64,000 bases of DNA, taken from assembly GCF_004353525.1 (NCBI RefSeq), contig NZ_CP085524.1:1124142-1188141 (forward strand). The letters run 5' to 3'. This DNA is from Zhaonella formicivorans. Its GTDB lineage: Bacteria; Bacillota; DUOV01; Zhaonellaceae. A program made the position numbers and the translations under genes. The notes beneath the pieces were generated by a model. That model saw nothing but the letters and a program-made list of their open reading frames with translations. It was not told the origin of the DNA and did no database searches. This document shows positions 1 through 7,950 of this stretch, in pieces. Within the stretch, counting starts at the first letter, position 1. Each line of letters opens with the position of its first letter.

Positions 1-116
1 GTTTGGACACTTACCTGAAAACGTTCTGCCAACTCTTCATCGGTAGCAAAAGGTTTGGTTTTCAGGTAATCTGCCAAGCGTTGTTGCCTTTCCTTTTTAC
101 CGTTTGAAGGCCGCAT
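1..116 (-). CDS. fapR: FapR transcriptional repressor of fatty acid and phospholipid synthesis, N-terminal part
   Basis: Only the first 38 codons are in the window; the gene continues past the left edge. The visible part is a basic start followed by a DeoR-like helix-turn-helix (ADYLKTKPFATDEELAERFQVSVQ), which matches the FapR N-terminus. FapR is the malonyl-CoA-responsive repressor of fab/pls genes. The start has a GGAAAGG ribosome site 5 nt upstream. The order ackA-yceD-rpmF-fapR is the one normally preceding plsX-fabD in Firmicutes, which supports the call. A FapR-type operator lies directly upstream, suggesting autoregulation. Confidence 0.85.
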   Translation of the reverse strand, partial: MRPSNGKKERQQRLADYLKTKPFATDEELAERFQVSVQ

Positions 117-144
117 TTTGTTTCCCTTTCCTTAGTAGTAAGTA

Positions 145-195
145 TTAGTACCTGCTTACAAATGATAGTATACGCTAGGTGCCAATTTTATGCAA
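145..195 (-). promoter_or_regulatory. fapR promoter with FapR operator
   Basis: Reading the minus strand: -35 TTGCAT (190-195), 17-bp spacer, -10 TATACT (167-172). Just downstream is TTAGTACCTGCTTACAA (145-161, written on the plus strand), very close to the known Bacillus FapR box TTAGTACCT-N-TACTAA. The operator covers the expected transcription start, so FapR would block its own operon and the following pls/fab genes. Confidence 0.75.
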
Positions 196-220
196 GAACC
201 TGTTAATGAACCAACTTCTG

Positions 221-257
221 AAAAAAAAAAATAAGTTAAGGATAACCTTAACTTATT
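221..257 (-). terminator. Rho-independent terminator after rpmF
   Basis: A perfect 12-bp stem (230-241 with 246-257) and ATAA loop, followed on the minus strand by a run of about ten T. It sits just after the rpmF stop codon and separates yceD-rpmF from the fapR promoter. Confidence 0.85.
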
Positions 258-265
258 TTATAAAC

Positions 266-451
266 TTATTCGGCAGCTGCCTTAACAACTACTCTGTTTT
301 TGTAATACCCACATGAAGGGCAAACCCTGTGGGGTTGTTTTAATTCATGGCATTGCGGGCATTCAATTAAGCCCGGAGCTTCCATTTGTCTCCAGATGGA
401 ACGTCGCATATTCTTCCTTGATTTGGATTGTTTTCTTTTCGGTACACCCAT
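266..451 (-). CDS. rpmF: 50S ribosomal protein L32
   Basis: This 61-residue protein has the full L32 layout: start MGVPKRKQSKSRKNMRR, then a zinc ribbon made of CPQC (about 32-35) and CPSC (about 45-48). It is therefore the zinc-binding (C+) form. Length and sequence match the bacterial family. It lies 4 bp after yceD and has an AAAGGAGG site, so the two are co-transcribed. The yceD-rpmF pair is conserved across bacteria. Confidence 0.97.
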   Translation of the reverse strand: MGVPKRKQSKSRKNMRRSIWRQMEAPGLIECPQCHELKQPHRVCPSCGYYKNRVVVKAAAE

Positions 452-455
452 CGTC

Positions 456-986
456 TTAAACCTCCTTTCCAGAGCTTTGCTGCAGCATTTTTTGTAGAAC
501 TGCCAAGCGCGGATCTATTTCCTCAGTTAGGCAGACGCATTGTTGCTCGTTCAAATTTACTCCACACTTGGGGCATAACCCGCGGCAGCTTTCGCTACAG
601 ACCGCTTTCATTGGGATTTCTAAAAAAATGCCTTCCAGAATCACATCTTTCAAATCAATAGTGTCGCCCAAGTAATAACGCACAGTATCTTCCTTTGATG
701 ACGGAACAGCATTTTTGATTTGAGGAAAAAATTCCTCTTGAAATTCAATCTCAGTTTTATAGCTAACCGGCTGCAAACAACGTCCGCACCTGAGAGAAAT
801 ATCGGTATTTGCCTTTCCCCTTACCAGGATGGATTTACCTGTGTTAGTGGCAATTGCTTCTACTTTTACAGGACTAGAAAAACTAAGCAGCTCCCCGGCC
901 CATGGTATTGATTCCCATGTTTCTACAAGCTTGTATTCCTTGCTTGTTCCAGGCTGCATGCGCAGCTTTGCTACATCAATTAACAT
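456..986 (-). CDS. yceD: YceD family protein (DUF177), 23S rRNA accumulation protein
   Basis: The 176-residue product carries the DUF177 signature: a CGRC pair in the middle (about 87-90), then CSESCRGLCPKCG and CVC near the C-terminus, giving several possible zinc ligands. YceD proteins are linked to 23S rRNA accumulation and ribosome assembly. The function here is inferred from family and from the fixed position before rpmF. Start ATG is preceded by AGGTG. Downstream of ackA by about 85 bp. Confidence 0.88.
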   Translation of the reverse strand: MLIDVAKLRMQPGTSKEYKLVETWESIPWAGELLSFSSPVKVEAIATNTGKSILVRGKANTDISLRCGRCLQPVSYKTEIEFQEEFFPQIKNAVPSSKEDTVRYYLGDTIDLKDVILEGIFLEIPMKAVCSESCRGLCPKCGVNLNEQQCVCLTEEIDPRLAVLQKMLQQSSGKEV

Positions 987-1071
987 TATTTTTCACCTGC
1001 ACTGTCTTAACCGGTGAAGATCTATTGGATATTATACCGAAAGTTTGAGTTTCCTGTCAAGGCACTTCCCT

Positions 1072-2268
1072 TTACTGCTCCACTATTTGTTTAGTATCCC
1101 GGGCAATTACCAGCTCTTCGTTGGTCGGAATAACCATTATGCGCACCTTTGAATCGTCGGCAGACACATCTGCTTCCTGCCCGCGAATTTTATTTTTTGT
1201 GCCATCCAGTTTTATGCCAAAAAATTCCATATCCTTGCATATTTTTTCCCGCATTTCCGGCGAATTCTCACCTAATCCCGCAGTAAACACAATAACATCC
1301 AGACCGTTTAAAGCTGCCGCATAAGCTCCAATATATTTTTTAACATCATGGGCAAAAACATCCAAAGCCAGTTGAGCCCGTTTATTGCCCTGTGCCGCTG
1401 CTTCTTCAATATCGCGGAAATCGCTGGAAACACCGGAAATACCCAAGACACCGCTTTTCTTATTCAGCAGGTTGTTTACTTCGCTGCAAGAAAGGCCTTC
1501 TTGTTCCTCCAGGAATGTTACAATGGCCGGATCCAGGTCGCCGCATCTGGTTCCCATGGTTAGTCCTTCCAGAGGGGTGAAACCCATACTGGTATCAATG
1601 GATTTGCCGCCATCAATAGCAGTGATGCTGGCACCGTTACCTAAATGGCAGGTAATGATTTTTAGTTCCTCGATGGGTCGATTTAAAAGCGCAGCGGCCC
1701 TATATGCCACATATTTATGAGATGTTCCATGAAAACCATATTTTCTCAGCCCATATTTTTCGTATAATTCGTATGGCAAGCTGTACATATAAGCTGCAGG
1801 CGGCATTGTTTGATGGAATGAAGTATCAAACACGGCCACCATCGGTACTCCTGGCAATGCTTTTTCAACAGCCTCAATTCCCAAATAAGCCGGGGGATTA
1901 TGTAGCGGCGCGATGTTAAAAAGTGATTTGATGCTTTCTTTGGCTTGAGCATCAATTAAAGCAGATTTTGGAAAAATACTTCCCCCATGGGCAACCCTGT
2001 GTCCAACTGCATCGATTTCCTCCATCTTAGTAAGCACACCGTGTTCCGGATGGACCATGGCCTCCAAAACCATCTTGATCCCTACACTGTGGTCTGGAAT
2101 ATCGGCTGCGATCACTTTCTTTTCCTTTCCGCTGGGCCTATGTGTCAGCACCGCTCCCTGCAGTCCAATTCTCTCCACCAAACCTTTGGCAAGTACACTT
2201 TCATCTTCCATGTTAAAAAGTTGATACTTGATTGATGAACTGCCGCAATTAAGTACTAATACTTTCAC
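1072..2268 (-). CDS. ackA: Acetate kinase
   Basis: 398 residues, the normal family length. It interconverts acetyl phosphate/ADP and acetate/ATP. Visible signatures are [12 protein letters not shown] at the N-terminus, the substrate segment [15 protein letters not shown] and GTRCGDLDP, and a C-terminal GLGENS adenosine-site motif. The start is GTG with GGAGG about 9 nt upstream. No pta gene is adjacent. In an acetogen-like or fermentative anaerobe it would give substrate-level ATP. Confidence 0.97.
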   Translation of the reverse strand: MKVLVLNCGSSSIKYQLFNMEDESVLAKGLVERIGLQGAVLTHRPSGKEKKVIAADIPDHSVGIKMVLEAMVHPEHGVLTKMEEIDAVGHRVAHGGSIFPKSALIDAQAKESIKSLFNIAPLHNPPAYLGIEAVEKALPGVPMVAVFDTSFHQTMPPAAYMYSLPYELYEKYGLRKYGFHGTSHKYVAYRAAALLNRPIEELKIITCHLGNGASITAIDGGKSIDTSMGFTPLEGLTMGTRCGDLDPAIVTFLEEQEGLSCSEVNNLLNKKSGVLGISGVSSDFRDIEEAAAQGNKRAQLALDVFAHDVKKYIGAYAAALNGLDVIVFTAGLGENSPEMREKICKDMEFFGIKLDGTKNKIRGQEADVSADDSKVRIMVIPTNEELVIARDTKQIVEQ

Positions 2269-2296
2269 CTGGAAATACCTCCTAAATTATTTGGAA

Positions 2297-3127
2297 TTAT
2301 TTTTTGGGAAAAGCACCTTCATACAAGTTACAAGCCGGTGCCGAGTGTAATGACAGCAGTTCCCTTATTTTGGGCAGAGCTGCTTCCGCTTCCATTTCTC
2401 CTAAAGCAATACATTCTTCAGCCCTATGAAAATCTGCATGGCCAATATGGGCTACTTTCGGCTCAAGCAAAATATCTGCCTGCTGCTTGTAATCTTGCCT
2501 GTTTGAGTTTTCCAGCAACTCTATTGAAGTGAAAATCACATCAAATATGTTTTTAACCGGTTTACTTTTTCCTGTTTCCCCCCCGAATTTTAAATCAACG
2601 GCAACTACTACCTGGGCGCCTTTTTGCCGGGCTAAATTCACCGGAACCCGATTTAAAACAGCACCATCCACCAGCAACTTTCCTTCCAAACATTTGGGTT
2701 GAAAAATTCCAGGAATTGAAATACTGGCTCTGACTGCCTCGGCTACTGATCCCCTTTCCAAGATTACTTCTTCGCGGCGCTCTATGTCAACCGCAACTAC
2801 GTAAAGAGGGACCTTTAATTGTTCAAAATTTAAATTTTTGGTTAGCACTTTCAATAGGGCTTCAATGCGTTCCCCTTTAATTAAGCCTAGTCGGGGTACA
2901 ACCAGATCGATTAATTGTTTTTGTTGTAAAGTGCAGCAGATCTTCTCCAAGATTTGTAAATCAGCCCCCGAGGCATAAAGAGCTCCCATTACACTGCCAA
3001 TACTGGAACCGGTAATCAAATTGATGGGTATTTTTTCCCGTACCAGGACTTTAAGCACGCCCAAATGGGCTAAACCTTTTGCCGCCCCTGCTCCTAAAGC
3101 TAGACCTATCACTGGAAAGCAACTCAC
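2297..3127 (-). CDS. Patatin-like phospholipase, RssA/NTE family
   Basis: A serine acyl hydrolase of about 277 residues. The oxyanion strip GLALGAGAAKGLAHLGV is at the N-terminus, the nucleophile elbow GSSIG follows at about 40 residues, and DGA near residue 166 supplies the catalytic aspartate, giving the Ser-Asp dyad. An AGAGGTG ribosome site is 6 nt before GTG at 3127; the ATG two codons earlier (3133) would overlap that site, so GTG is preferred. A longer open frame to 3244 has no ribosome site. Substrate unknown. Lies between ackA and divergent ylbJ. Confidence 0.85.
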   Translation of the reverse strand: MSCFPVIGLALGAGAAKGLAHLGVLKVLVREKIPINLITGSSIGSVMGALYASGADLQILEKICCTLQQKQLIDLVVPRLGLIKGERIEALLKVLTKNLNFEQLKVPLYVVAVDIERREEVILERGSVAEAVRASISIPGIFQPKCLEGKLLVDGAVLNRVPVNLARQKGAQVVVAVDLKFGGETGKSKPVKNIFDVIFTSIELLENSNRQDYKQQADILLEPKVAHIGHADFHRAEECIALGEMEAEAALPKIRELLSLHSAPACNLYEGAFPKK

Positions 3128-3270
3128 TGGCATCACCTCTATTTGACTATATGCAACAAAATCCTTTCTCAGTAAGATTGCTAAAGTTGATGGTCTTAGA
3201 ATAACTTTTAGGCGATATATTTCTAATAAGCAAATTTTTGCCACTATCTATACGTAGATTAGGAGGAATC

Positions 3271-4509
3271 ATGTTGAATATATTCTCTGCAAAATATCGG
3301 GATCTTACTTTGGCAATAATTAAAATAGTCGCAGTGCTTTTTTTTGCTTTCTCAATGATAACCTTCCCGGAAGTGGTTTTTAAAGCGGCCCTCCGTGGTT
3401 TGGAAACATGGTGGAAAATAGTATTTCCAGCCCTCCTGCCTTTTTTCGTTGTATCCGAAATATTAATGGGACTGGGAGTTGTACATTTTCTCGGAGTATT
3501 GCTAGAACCTGTAATGCGCCCTCTGTTCAACCTTCCCGGCGCTGCTGCTTTCGCAGTAGCTGTTGGCTACACTTCGGGAGCCCCAATCGGCGCCACCTTA
3601 ACAGGTCAGCTCCGCAGGCAAAAACTTTGTACCAAAACAGAGGCCGAGCGACTAATCGCTTTTACTAACAATGCCTCCCCTCTTTTCATGTTTGGCGCTG
3701 TTGCTGTAGGTATGTTTAACAATCCCGGAGTAGGAAGCCAAATCGCCGGAGCCCACTACCTGGCAAACCTGTGCCTAGGGATAGCTTTTCGCTTTTATGG
3801 CTTTCAAAACCGGGACCGCGGGCAGCCTCCTCAATTTCACGGACGTCTCCTGCGCAACGCAGCCAAAGCGTTGCTGCAAGCCCAGATAGCAGATGGACGC
3901 CCCTTTGGAAAATTATTAGGAGATGCAGTACGCAATTCGGTTCAAACTCTATTAACAATTGGAGGCTTTATTATTATTTTCTCTGTGGTAATTGAAGTTT
4001 TAACCGTAGCCCGAGTTATCAATTGCTTAGCCGGTATATTCGCCTCCGCACTGGGTGGGCTGAAACTCGCACCGGGGCTTTATTACGCTTTAGCCAGCGG
4101 AACCGTGGAGATGACCATTGGTGCAAAACTGGCCAGCGAAGTTGAGGCCCCTTTAACACAACAACTGCTAATTGTCAGCGCAATTCTAGGCTGGCTAGGC
4201 CTTTCAGTACATGCTCAGGCTATTAGTATGATAGCCGATACTGACATAGACATCAAACCCTATTTATTTGCTAGAATAGGGCATGGCATCCTGGCAGCTT
4301 TCTGGATGTCACTTTTGTTACGAGCAAAGTTCAGCCTAGCTGCATTTGCTCCTCATCTTTCAGCGCTTACTGTTTCACCCTGGCTTTTTAGTTACCATCT
4401 CCTACAAATAAGTTTCAAAATACTGGCAGTCCTACTTATACTATCGCTGGCAATCACTGTTCTCAACAAACTCTTACGGCTGCAAGCAAATACTTTTTTT
4501 CACAAATAA
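3271..4509 (+). CDS. ylbJ: Sporulation integral membrane protein YlbJ
   Basis: A membrane protein of 412 residues with eight or more hydrophobic segments, including the family block near FPALLPFFVVSEILMGLG and GYTSGAPIGA. YlbJ resembles nucleoside-transporter/gate (Nramp/SpmA-like) proteins and is needed for spore cortex formation in Bacillus. AGGAGG lies 4 nt before ATG 3271 (7 nt before an alternative TTG at 3274). The frame is open from 3238 but those extra residues have no ribosome site. Its neighbours rsmD and the patatin gene match the usual ylbJ context. Confidence 0.9.
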   Translation: MLNIFSAKYRDLTLAIIKIVAVLFFAFSMITFPEVVFKAALRGLETWWKIVFPALLPFFVVSEILMGLGVVHFLGVLLEPVMRPLFNLPGAAAFAVAVGYTSGAPIGATLTGQLRRQKLCTKTEAERLIAFTNNASPLFMFGAVAVGMFNNPGVGSQIAGAHYLANLCLGIAFRFYGFQNRDRGQPPQFHGRLLRNAAKALLQAQIADGRPFGKLLGDAVRNSVQTLLTIGGFIIIFSVVIEVLTVARVINCLAGIFASALGGLKLAPGLYYALASGTVEMTIGAKLASEVEAPLTQQLLIVSAILGWLGLSVHAQAISMIADTDIDIKPYLFARIGHGILAAFWMSLLLRAKFSLAAFAPHLSALTVSPWLFSYHLLQISFKILAVLLILSLAITVLNKLLRLQANTFFHK

Positions 4510-4561
4510 TAGCATATCCTACTTTTGGAATTCTTGCTTGGTAAAGAACATGAAGTTGCCA

Positions 4562-5023
4562 CTAGGAAGCATTTTGCTGTTTAAAATGTTGCAACTCGTC
4601 TCGGCTTTGCCGGATGATTTCTAGAGATTTGGAGATGTTTTCCTCTAATTTGCTCAAAACCTCATCAGCATATGCCTCAGAACCTGTTTTAATCTCAGCA
4701 CCAATTTGCCTAGCCCTATTGATTAGCTCTTCCGCCCTTTCCTTAGCTTTTTTTACTACTTCTGTTTCTTCTGCCAGTTTGTTAATCTGGGATCTGGCTT
4801 CTTCCACAATTCTTGAAGCCTCGTGTTGCGCTTCTAACAGTAACCTTTCCCTCTCTTTAGCAATCCAGCGGGCCTGCCTGATTTCTTCAGGCAAAATTGA
4901 ACGAATCTGGTCCAGATATTCCAGTAGCTCTTCCGCATTTACAATCGCCTTGCTCGTTAAAGGGATCTTAGGACAGGTCTCCACCATCTCCTCTAAACTA
5001 TCAAGCATTTCAAAAACGTCCAT
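4562..5023 (-). CDS. Coiled-coil protein of unknown function (ATP synthase b-subunit-like helix)
   Basis: 153 residues, soluble, almost wholly helical, with charged heptads between about 50 and 140 (repeats of KERERLLLEAQ, EEARSQINKLAEE, KERAEELINRARQ). This pattern leads automated pipelines to label relatives as ATPase or F0F1 b-like. The gene starts 1 bp after rsmD ends, and its ribosome site GAGGAGG lies in the rsmD stop region, so expression is coupled to rsmD. In many Clostridia this gene sits near rsmD-coaD-ylbJ. I do not know its function. Confidence 0.75.
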   Translation of the reverse strand: MDVFEMLDSLEEMVETCPKIPLTSKAIVNAEELLEYLDQIRSILPEEIRQARWIAKERERLLLEAQHEASRIVEEARSQINKLAEETEVVKKAKERAEELINRARQIGAEIKTGSEAYADEVLSKLEENISKSLEIIRQSRDELQHFKQQNAS

Positions 5024-5024
5024 G

Positions 5025-5582
5025 TCATTTTTCCTCCTCTTTGGCTAAATGGTAAAACCAAAGCAAAGTGTCGCCATAGCGTACCTGTCGAACACAACGC
5101 AGCTCGCCTATTTGTTCAGGCAAATTTTCCGCTTTCCCAGTCTCCGCAACGGCTATTCCATCTGGTTTTAATATGGCATTTTGGGCAACAATTTGCAGAG
5201 CCTGCTCTGCTAAATTCTGTTGATAGGGAGGATCAATAAAAATTAAATCATAAGCCAGTGCGCATTTATTTAAAAAAGAAAGAGCATCGCCGTAAATTAC
5301 CCGTGCAAAGGTTTGAAGTTTAGTTTTAGCCAAATTATGTTTAATACATTTAAATGCAGGCAAGCATCGTTCGACGAAATCAGCGCGTGCTGCCCCCCGG
5401 CTCAAAGCTTCAATGCCAAGAGCTCCGGTACCTGCAAACAAATCCAATACCTCAGCGTCAAGCACCCTGGAATATAAAATATTAAACAACGCTTCTCTAA
5501 TCCTGTCAGTTGTCGGCCTGGTTATGAAACCTTTCGGAGCTTTTAAAAGATGTCCTTTGGCAATACCGGCAATAATACGCAT
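5025..5582 (-). CDS. rsmD: 16S rRNA (guanine(966)-N2)-methyltransferase RsmD
   Basis: 185 residues. RsmD methylates G966 of 16S rRNA with S-adenosylmethionine. Visible motifs are MRIIAG at the N-terminus, RPTTDRIREALFNIL, the SAM site LDLFAGTGALGIEALSRGA and the catalytic motif DPPYQQ at about 131-136. GAGGTG lies before the ATG. The usual partner coaD (phosphopantetheine adenylyltransferase) is not next to it; the coiled-coil gene takes that place. Confidence 0.95.
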   Translation of the reverse strand: MRIIAGIAKGHLLKAPKGFITRPTTDRIREALFNILYSRVLDAEVLDLFAGTGALGIEALSRGAARADFVERCLPAFKCIKHNLAKTKLQTFARVIYGDALSFLNKCALAYDLIFIDPPYQQNLAEQALQIVAQNAILKPDGIAVAETGKAENLPEQIGELRCVRQVRYGDTLLWFYHLAKEEEK

Positions 5583-5729
5583 AGTAACACCTCACCATAT
5601 TATAACATAATTCTAGGGAATTTTTAGTGCTTAAATAACATCTTGCTATTTTAGCCAAAAAAATTCATCTGACTATGTATATTTTTCAACAACGCTACTC
5701 ATAATATCTACTGGTAAAGCAACTTTACT

Positions 5730-5961
5730 GAAGAGCTTAGAGGTTATTTGAACAAAATAACCCTCCCCCATAAGCTCTTCCTCCGGTTTCTCCTCTCCCA
5801 GCCCCTATAGATAAACGGTAGTAATATCGTTGCCTATAGGGGCAAAAATTTAACTGCGGTTTTTTTAGCAAATCAGAAAGTTTATCGACTTTCTGATTTG
5901 CATAAGTGCAACTGGGGCTTCCGCCGGCGCTTATAAGCTTGGCGTAAGCCCAGTTTTCTTT
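5730..5961 (+). ncRNA. Candidate structured RNA with four consecutive hairpins
   Basis: Four hairpins lie in a row between rsmD and a divergent small gene. H1: 5730-5739 with 5771-5780, plus an inner 8-bp stem (5742-5749 with 5755-5762). H2: GCCCCTATAG (5801-5810) with 5834-5843, perfect. H3: a perfect 14-bp stem, 5868-5881 with 5888-5901. H4: 5910-5920 with 5946-5955 plus inner CGCC/GGCG, then TTTTCTTT, so it looks like a plus-strand terminator. No known RNA family was recognised. No clear promoter is seen upstream. An open minus-strand frame (5737-6075) covers it but looks accidental. Confidence 0.5.
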
Positions 5962-5993
5962 ATGTCGGTTTTGAAAAATTCTTTTACCTTGCA

Positions 5994-6022
5994 TTGTTTG
6001 GCAGCCCATCGAATAATATACT
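5994..6022 (+). promoter_or_regulatory. Sigma-A-type promoter of the small gene at 6055
   Basis: TTGTTT (5994-5999), a 17-bp spacer and TATACT (6017-6022). It lies 30 bp before the small gene and downstream of the H4 terminator of the preceding RNA candidate, so the gene can be expressed independently. Confidence 0.5.
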
Positions 6023-6054
6023 ACTATAGACCCTGGAGTTAGGAAGTGATGTGC

Positions 6055-6264
6055 ATGAATGTGGAACACATCCAAAGACGCAAAATAACGAAACTTTTAA
6101 GAGAAGCGGCTTTTACCGGTGAAAAGATCGAAATACTGGATGAAGAAACAGGAGATATTTACGACGCTGAAGTAATCAATATTCGAGATAACGAGGTAGA
6201 ATTAATTTTACACCTTCCCGTCACATGGAACCTAGATAAATTTTTAGGGAGCAAAGAGCAGTAA
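6055..6264 (+). CDS. Small conserved-looking protein of unknown function
   Basis: 69 residues, acidic and soluble, beginning MNVEHIQRRKITKLL and ending in a hydrophobic-strand-rich half (EKIEILDEETGDIYDAEVINIRD). No cysteines or membrane segment. The ATG at 6055 is 6 nt after AGGAAGTG; in-frame ATG 6049 and GTG 6046 lie too close to that site. It is preceded by a promoter and followed by a hairpin shared with the convergent gene. I do not recognise the family. Confidence 0.65.
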   Translation: MNVEHIQRRKITKLLREAAFTGEKIEILDEETGDIYDAEVINIRDNEVELILHLPVTWNLDKFLGSKEQ

Positions 6265-6283
6265 GAGAAACTTTATTTTTCAC

Positions 6284-6310
6284 GCAAAAAGGGAAGCGAA
6301 ACCGCTTCCC
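6284..6310 (-). terminator. Terminator of the glycosyltransferase gene
   Basis: GGGAAGCG (6291-6298) pairs with CGCTTCCC (6303-6310) around an AAAC loop. On the minus strand it is followed by TTTTTG and more T residues. It lies between two convergent genes and may also stop the small plus-strand gene. Confidence 0.75.
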
Positions 6311-6327
6311 TATCCCGCTTGATGCCA

Positions 6328-7464
6328 TTAAATATTCCCAAGAAGGCTCAGCAGCAGTTGTCCACCTTGTAATGCTGCCAACGGCTTTTTTACTTGGGCA
6401 CAAGCATAAGCCATGCTTTCCAGTTTTCCCGGTTGCATCATAATGTTCTTAAAAACAGTAGCAAACTGCTCCATATTGTTTGCAACCTCAGCAGCACCTG
6501 CATTTAACAAATACTCAGCATTGCCCTCTTCCTGTCCGGGAATGGGTCGGTAAATCAGCATCGGCAATTCGCTGGCTAATGCTTCGCTGGTAGTTAATCC
6601 CCCTGCCTTGGAAATCAACAGGTCTGCTAAAGCCATCAACTCAAATACATTGGTCACGTACCCGAAAATATGCAAGGTATTTTTCGCGCCTTTAGTAAGC
6701 ATACTTATTTTCCGCCTTAGTTTTTCGTCCTTTCCGGCGACTACTATAACTTGAATTTTCTGTTCATAGTTTGCCAAATAACGGCAAATACCTTTGATAT
6801 CCCCCATGCCATAAGCCCCGCTCATCACTAATATCGTAGGCAGATCGGGATCTAAACCTAGCTTATGGCGCAAGGGTCTTTTGGCATACTGCCTGTTAAA
6901 TTTAACATCAATGGGAATACCGGTCACCATAATTTTATGCTGAGCAATGCCATGCTGCATTAAACTAGCTCTTAACCGTCCGTTAGCAACAAGATACAAA
7001 TCAACAGCCGGATTCAGCCACAGCGCATGAAGAATATTGTCCGTTATTACTGTTGCTAACGGAACGTCAATCAATCCGAGCTTTTTCATTTCACCAACCA
7101 CAGCTGTAGTCAAAAAATGGGTTGAGACAATCAGTTTAGGCTGCTTATAAAGAATGTAGTTATAAAGCCTTTGAAAGCCCAGGCGCCGCGTCAAACTATA
7201 TTTAGCAAAGAAAGGACGATCGGTAAAATCATACAACAAGTGCCAAAGAGTTGGAACTTTGCTGGTAACTTTTACATAAGCTAACCTAGTTAAATAATCT
7301 AAAGTTGCATTTAGCCAACGTACATAATCTAAAATTTCTACCGCTAGTTTGGGTTGCAGCGCTTGCAAACCCAGAGTTAAAGCATTGGCAGCTTGCACGT
7401 GACCACCGCCGTAGCTTACTGTCAACATTAGTACATCAACGTTGTTTTTATTTTCATTACCCAC
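6328..7464 (-). CDS. MGDG synthase/UgtP-type diacylglycerol glycosyltransferase
   Basis: A GT28-type enzyme of 378 residues. The N-terminal domain has the membrane-lipid acceptor motif SYGGGHVQAANAL, and the C-terminal sugar-nucleotide half has SGAYGMGD, FGYVTNVFELMALADLLISKAGG and a PGQEEGNA segment, as in UgtP and plant MGDG synthases. It probably glucosylates diacylglycerol at the membrane face, making glycolipid or teichoic acid anchor. GGAGG lies 8 nt before GTG 7464; the ATG at 7479 is followed, not preceded, by that site, so GTG is chosen. Acceptor specificity is not visible. Confidence 0.85.
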   Translation of the reverse strand: MGNENKNNVDVLMLTVSYGGGHVQAANALTLGLQALQPKLAVEILDYVRWLNATLDYLTRLAYVKVTSKVPTLWHLLYDFTDRPFFAKYSLTRRLGFQRLYNYILYKQPKLIVSTHFLTTAVVGEMKKLGLIDVPLATVITDNILHALWLNPAVDLYLVANGRLRASLMQHGIAQHKIMVTGIPIDVKFNRQYAKRPLRHKLGLDPDLPTILVMSGAYGMGDIKGICRYLANYEQKIQVIVVAGKDEKLRRKISMLTKGAKNTLHIFGYVTNVFELMALADLLISKAGGLTTSEALASELPMLIYRPIPGQEEGNAEYLLNAGAAEVANNMEQFATVFKNIMMQPGKLESMAYACAQVKKPLAALQGGQLLLSLLGNI

Positions 7465-7515
7465 CGCTTTTGCCTCCATTTATTAAGCTGTTTTTTAAAA
7501 AGTTATAATCCAGGA

Positions 7516-7932
7516 TTAATCTTGCGGATGAGCTGAATTATTAAAATCTGCATACAACTTTTCGGCCACCTTGCGATCTGTAGGAGCAAGATCGAAAGCT
7601 AACAGTTCCGAAGGATGTACCCAACAGCAATCGTTACAATCCAAAGGCTGAGGTTTACTAAAACCACAAGGAGCCGCCAAGTAGTATATAAGTAAAAGTT
7701 GGCGTTCCCCTTCCACCACCGAATGTACAGCATAAACTTGGTCCGGTATAATCTCCATCCCAAGTTCCTCTAAAATTTCCCTTTGTATTCCCGCCTCCGG
7801 ATGCTCTCCCCATTCCAGTTTTCCTCCGGGGAATTCCCACTTTAATGCCAGTTTCCCACCAGGCTTGCGCTGCGCCAGCAAAATTCGTCCGTTGCTTTCA
7901 ATTATAGCAGCTGTTACAATTAATCTTTCCAT
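7516..7932 (-). CDS. MutT-type Nudix hydrolase, probable 8-oxo-dGTP diphosphatase
   Basis: 138 residues with an intact Nudix box: GGKLEWGEHPEAGIQREI followed by LEELGM, matching GX5EX7REUXEEXGU. The N-terminus VTAAIIESNGRILLAQRKPGGKLALKWEFPGG-like segment and the PLDCNDCCWVHPSEL end match the MutT/8-oxo-dGTPase subgroup, which cleanses oxidised dGTP. Start ATG has AGGAAG upstream. It follows the DNA methyltransferase by 18 bp, so the two may be one transcript. Confidence 0.87.
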   Translation of the reverse strand: MERLIVTAAIIESNGRILLAQRKPGGKLALKWEFPGGKLEWGEHPEAGIQREILEELGMEIIPDQVYAVHSVVEGERQLLLIYYLAAPCGFSKPQPLDCNDCCWVHPSELLAFDLAPTDRKVAEKLYADFNNSAHPQD

Positions 7933-7950
7933 TGGTTAAAACTTCCTAAC

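Noticed and set aside
2297..3244. Longer patatin start at 3244
   Set aside because: The extra 37 codons overlap the ylbJ promoter area and have no ribosome site.
5737..6075. 112-codon minus-strand frame over the four hairpins
   Set aside because: Starts inside the divergent gene's promoter, has no ribosome site, and its sequence is dictated by the inverted repeats.
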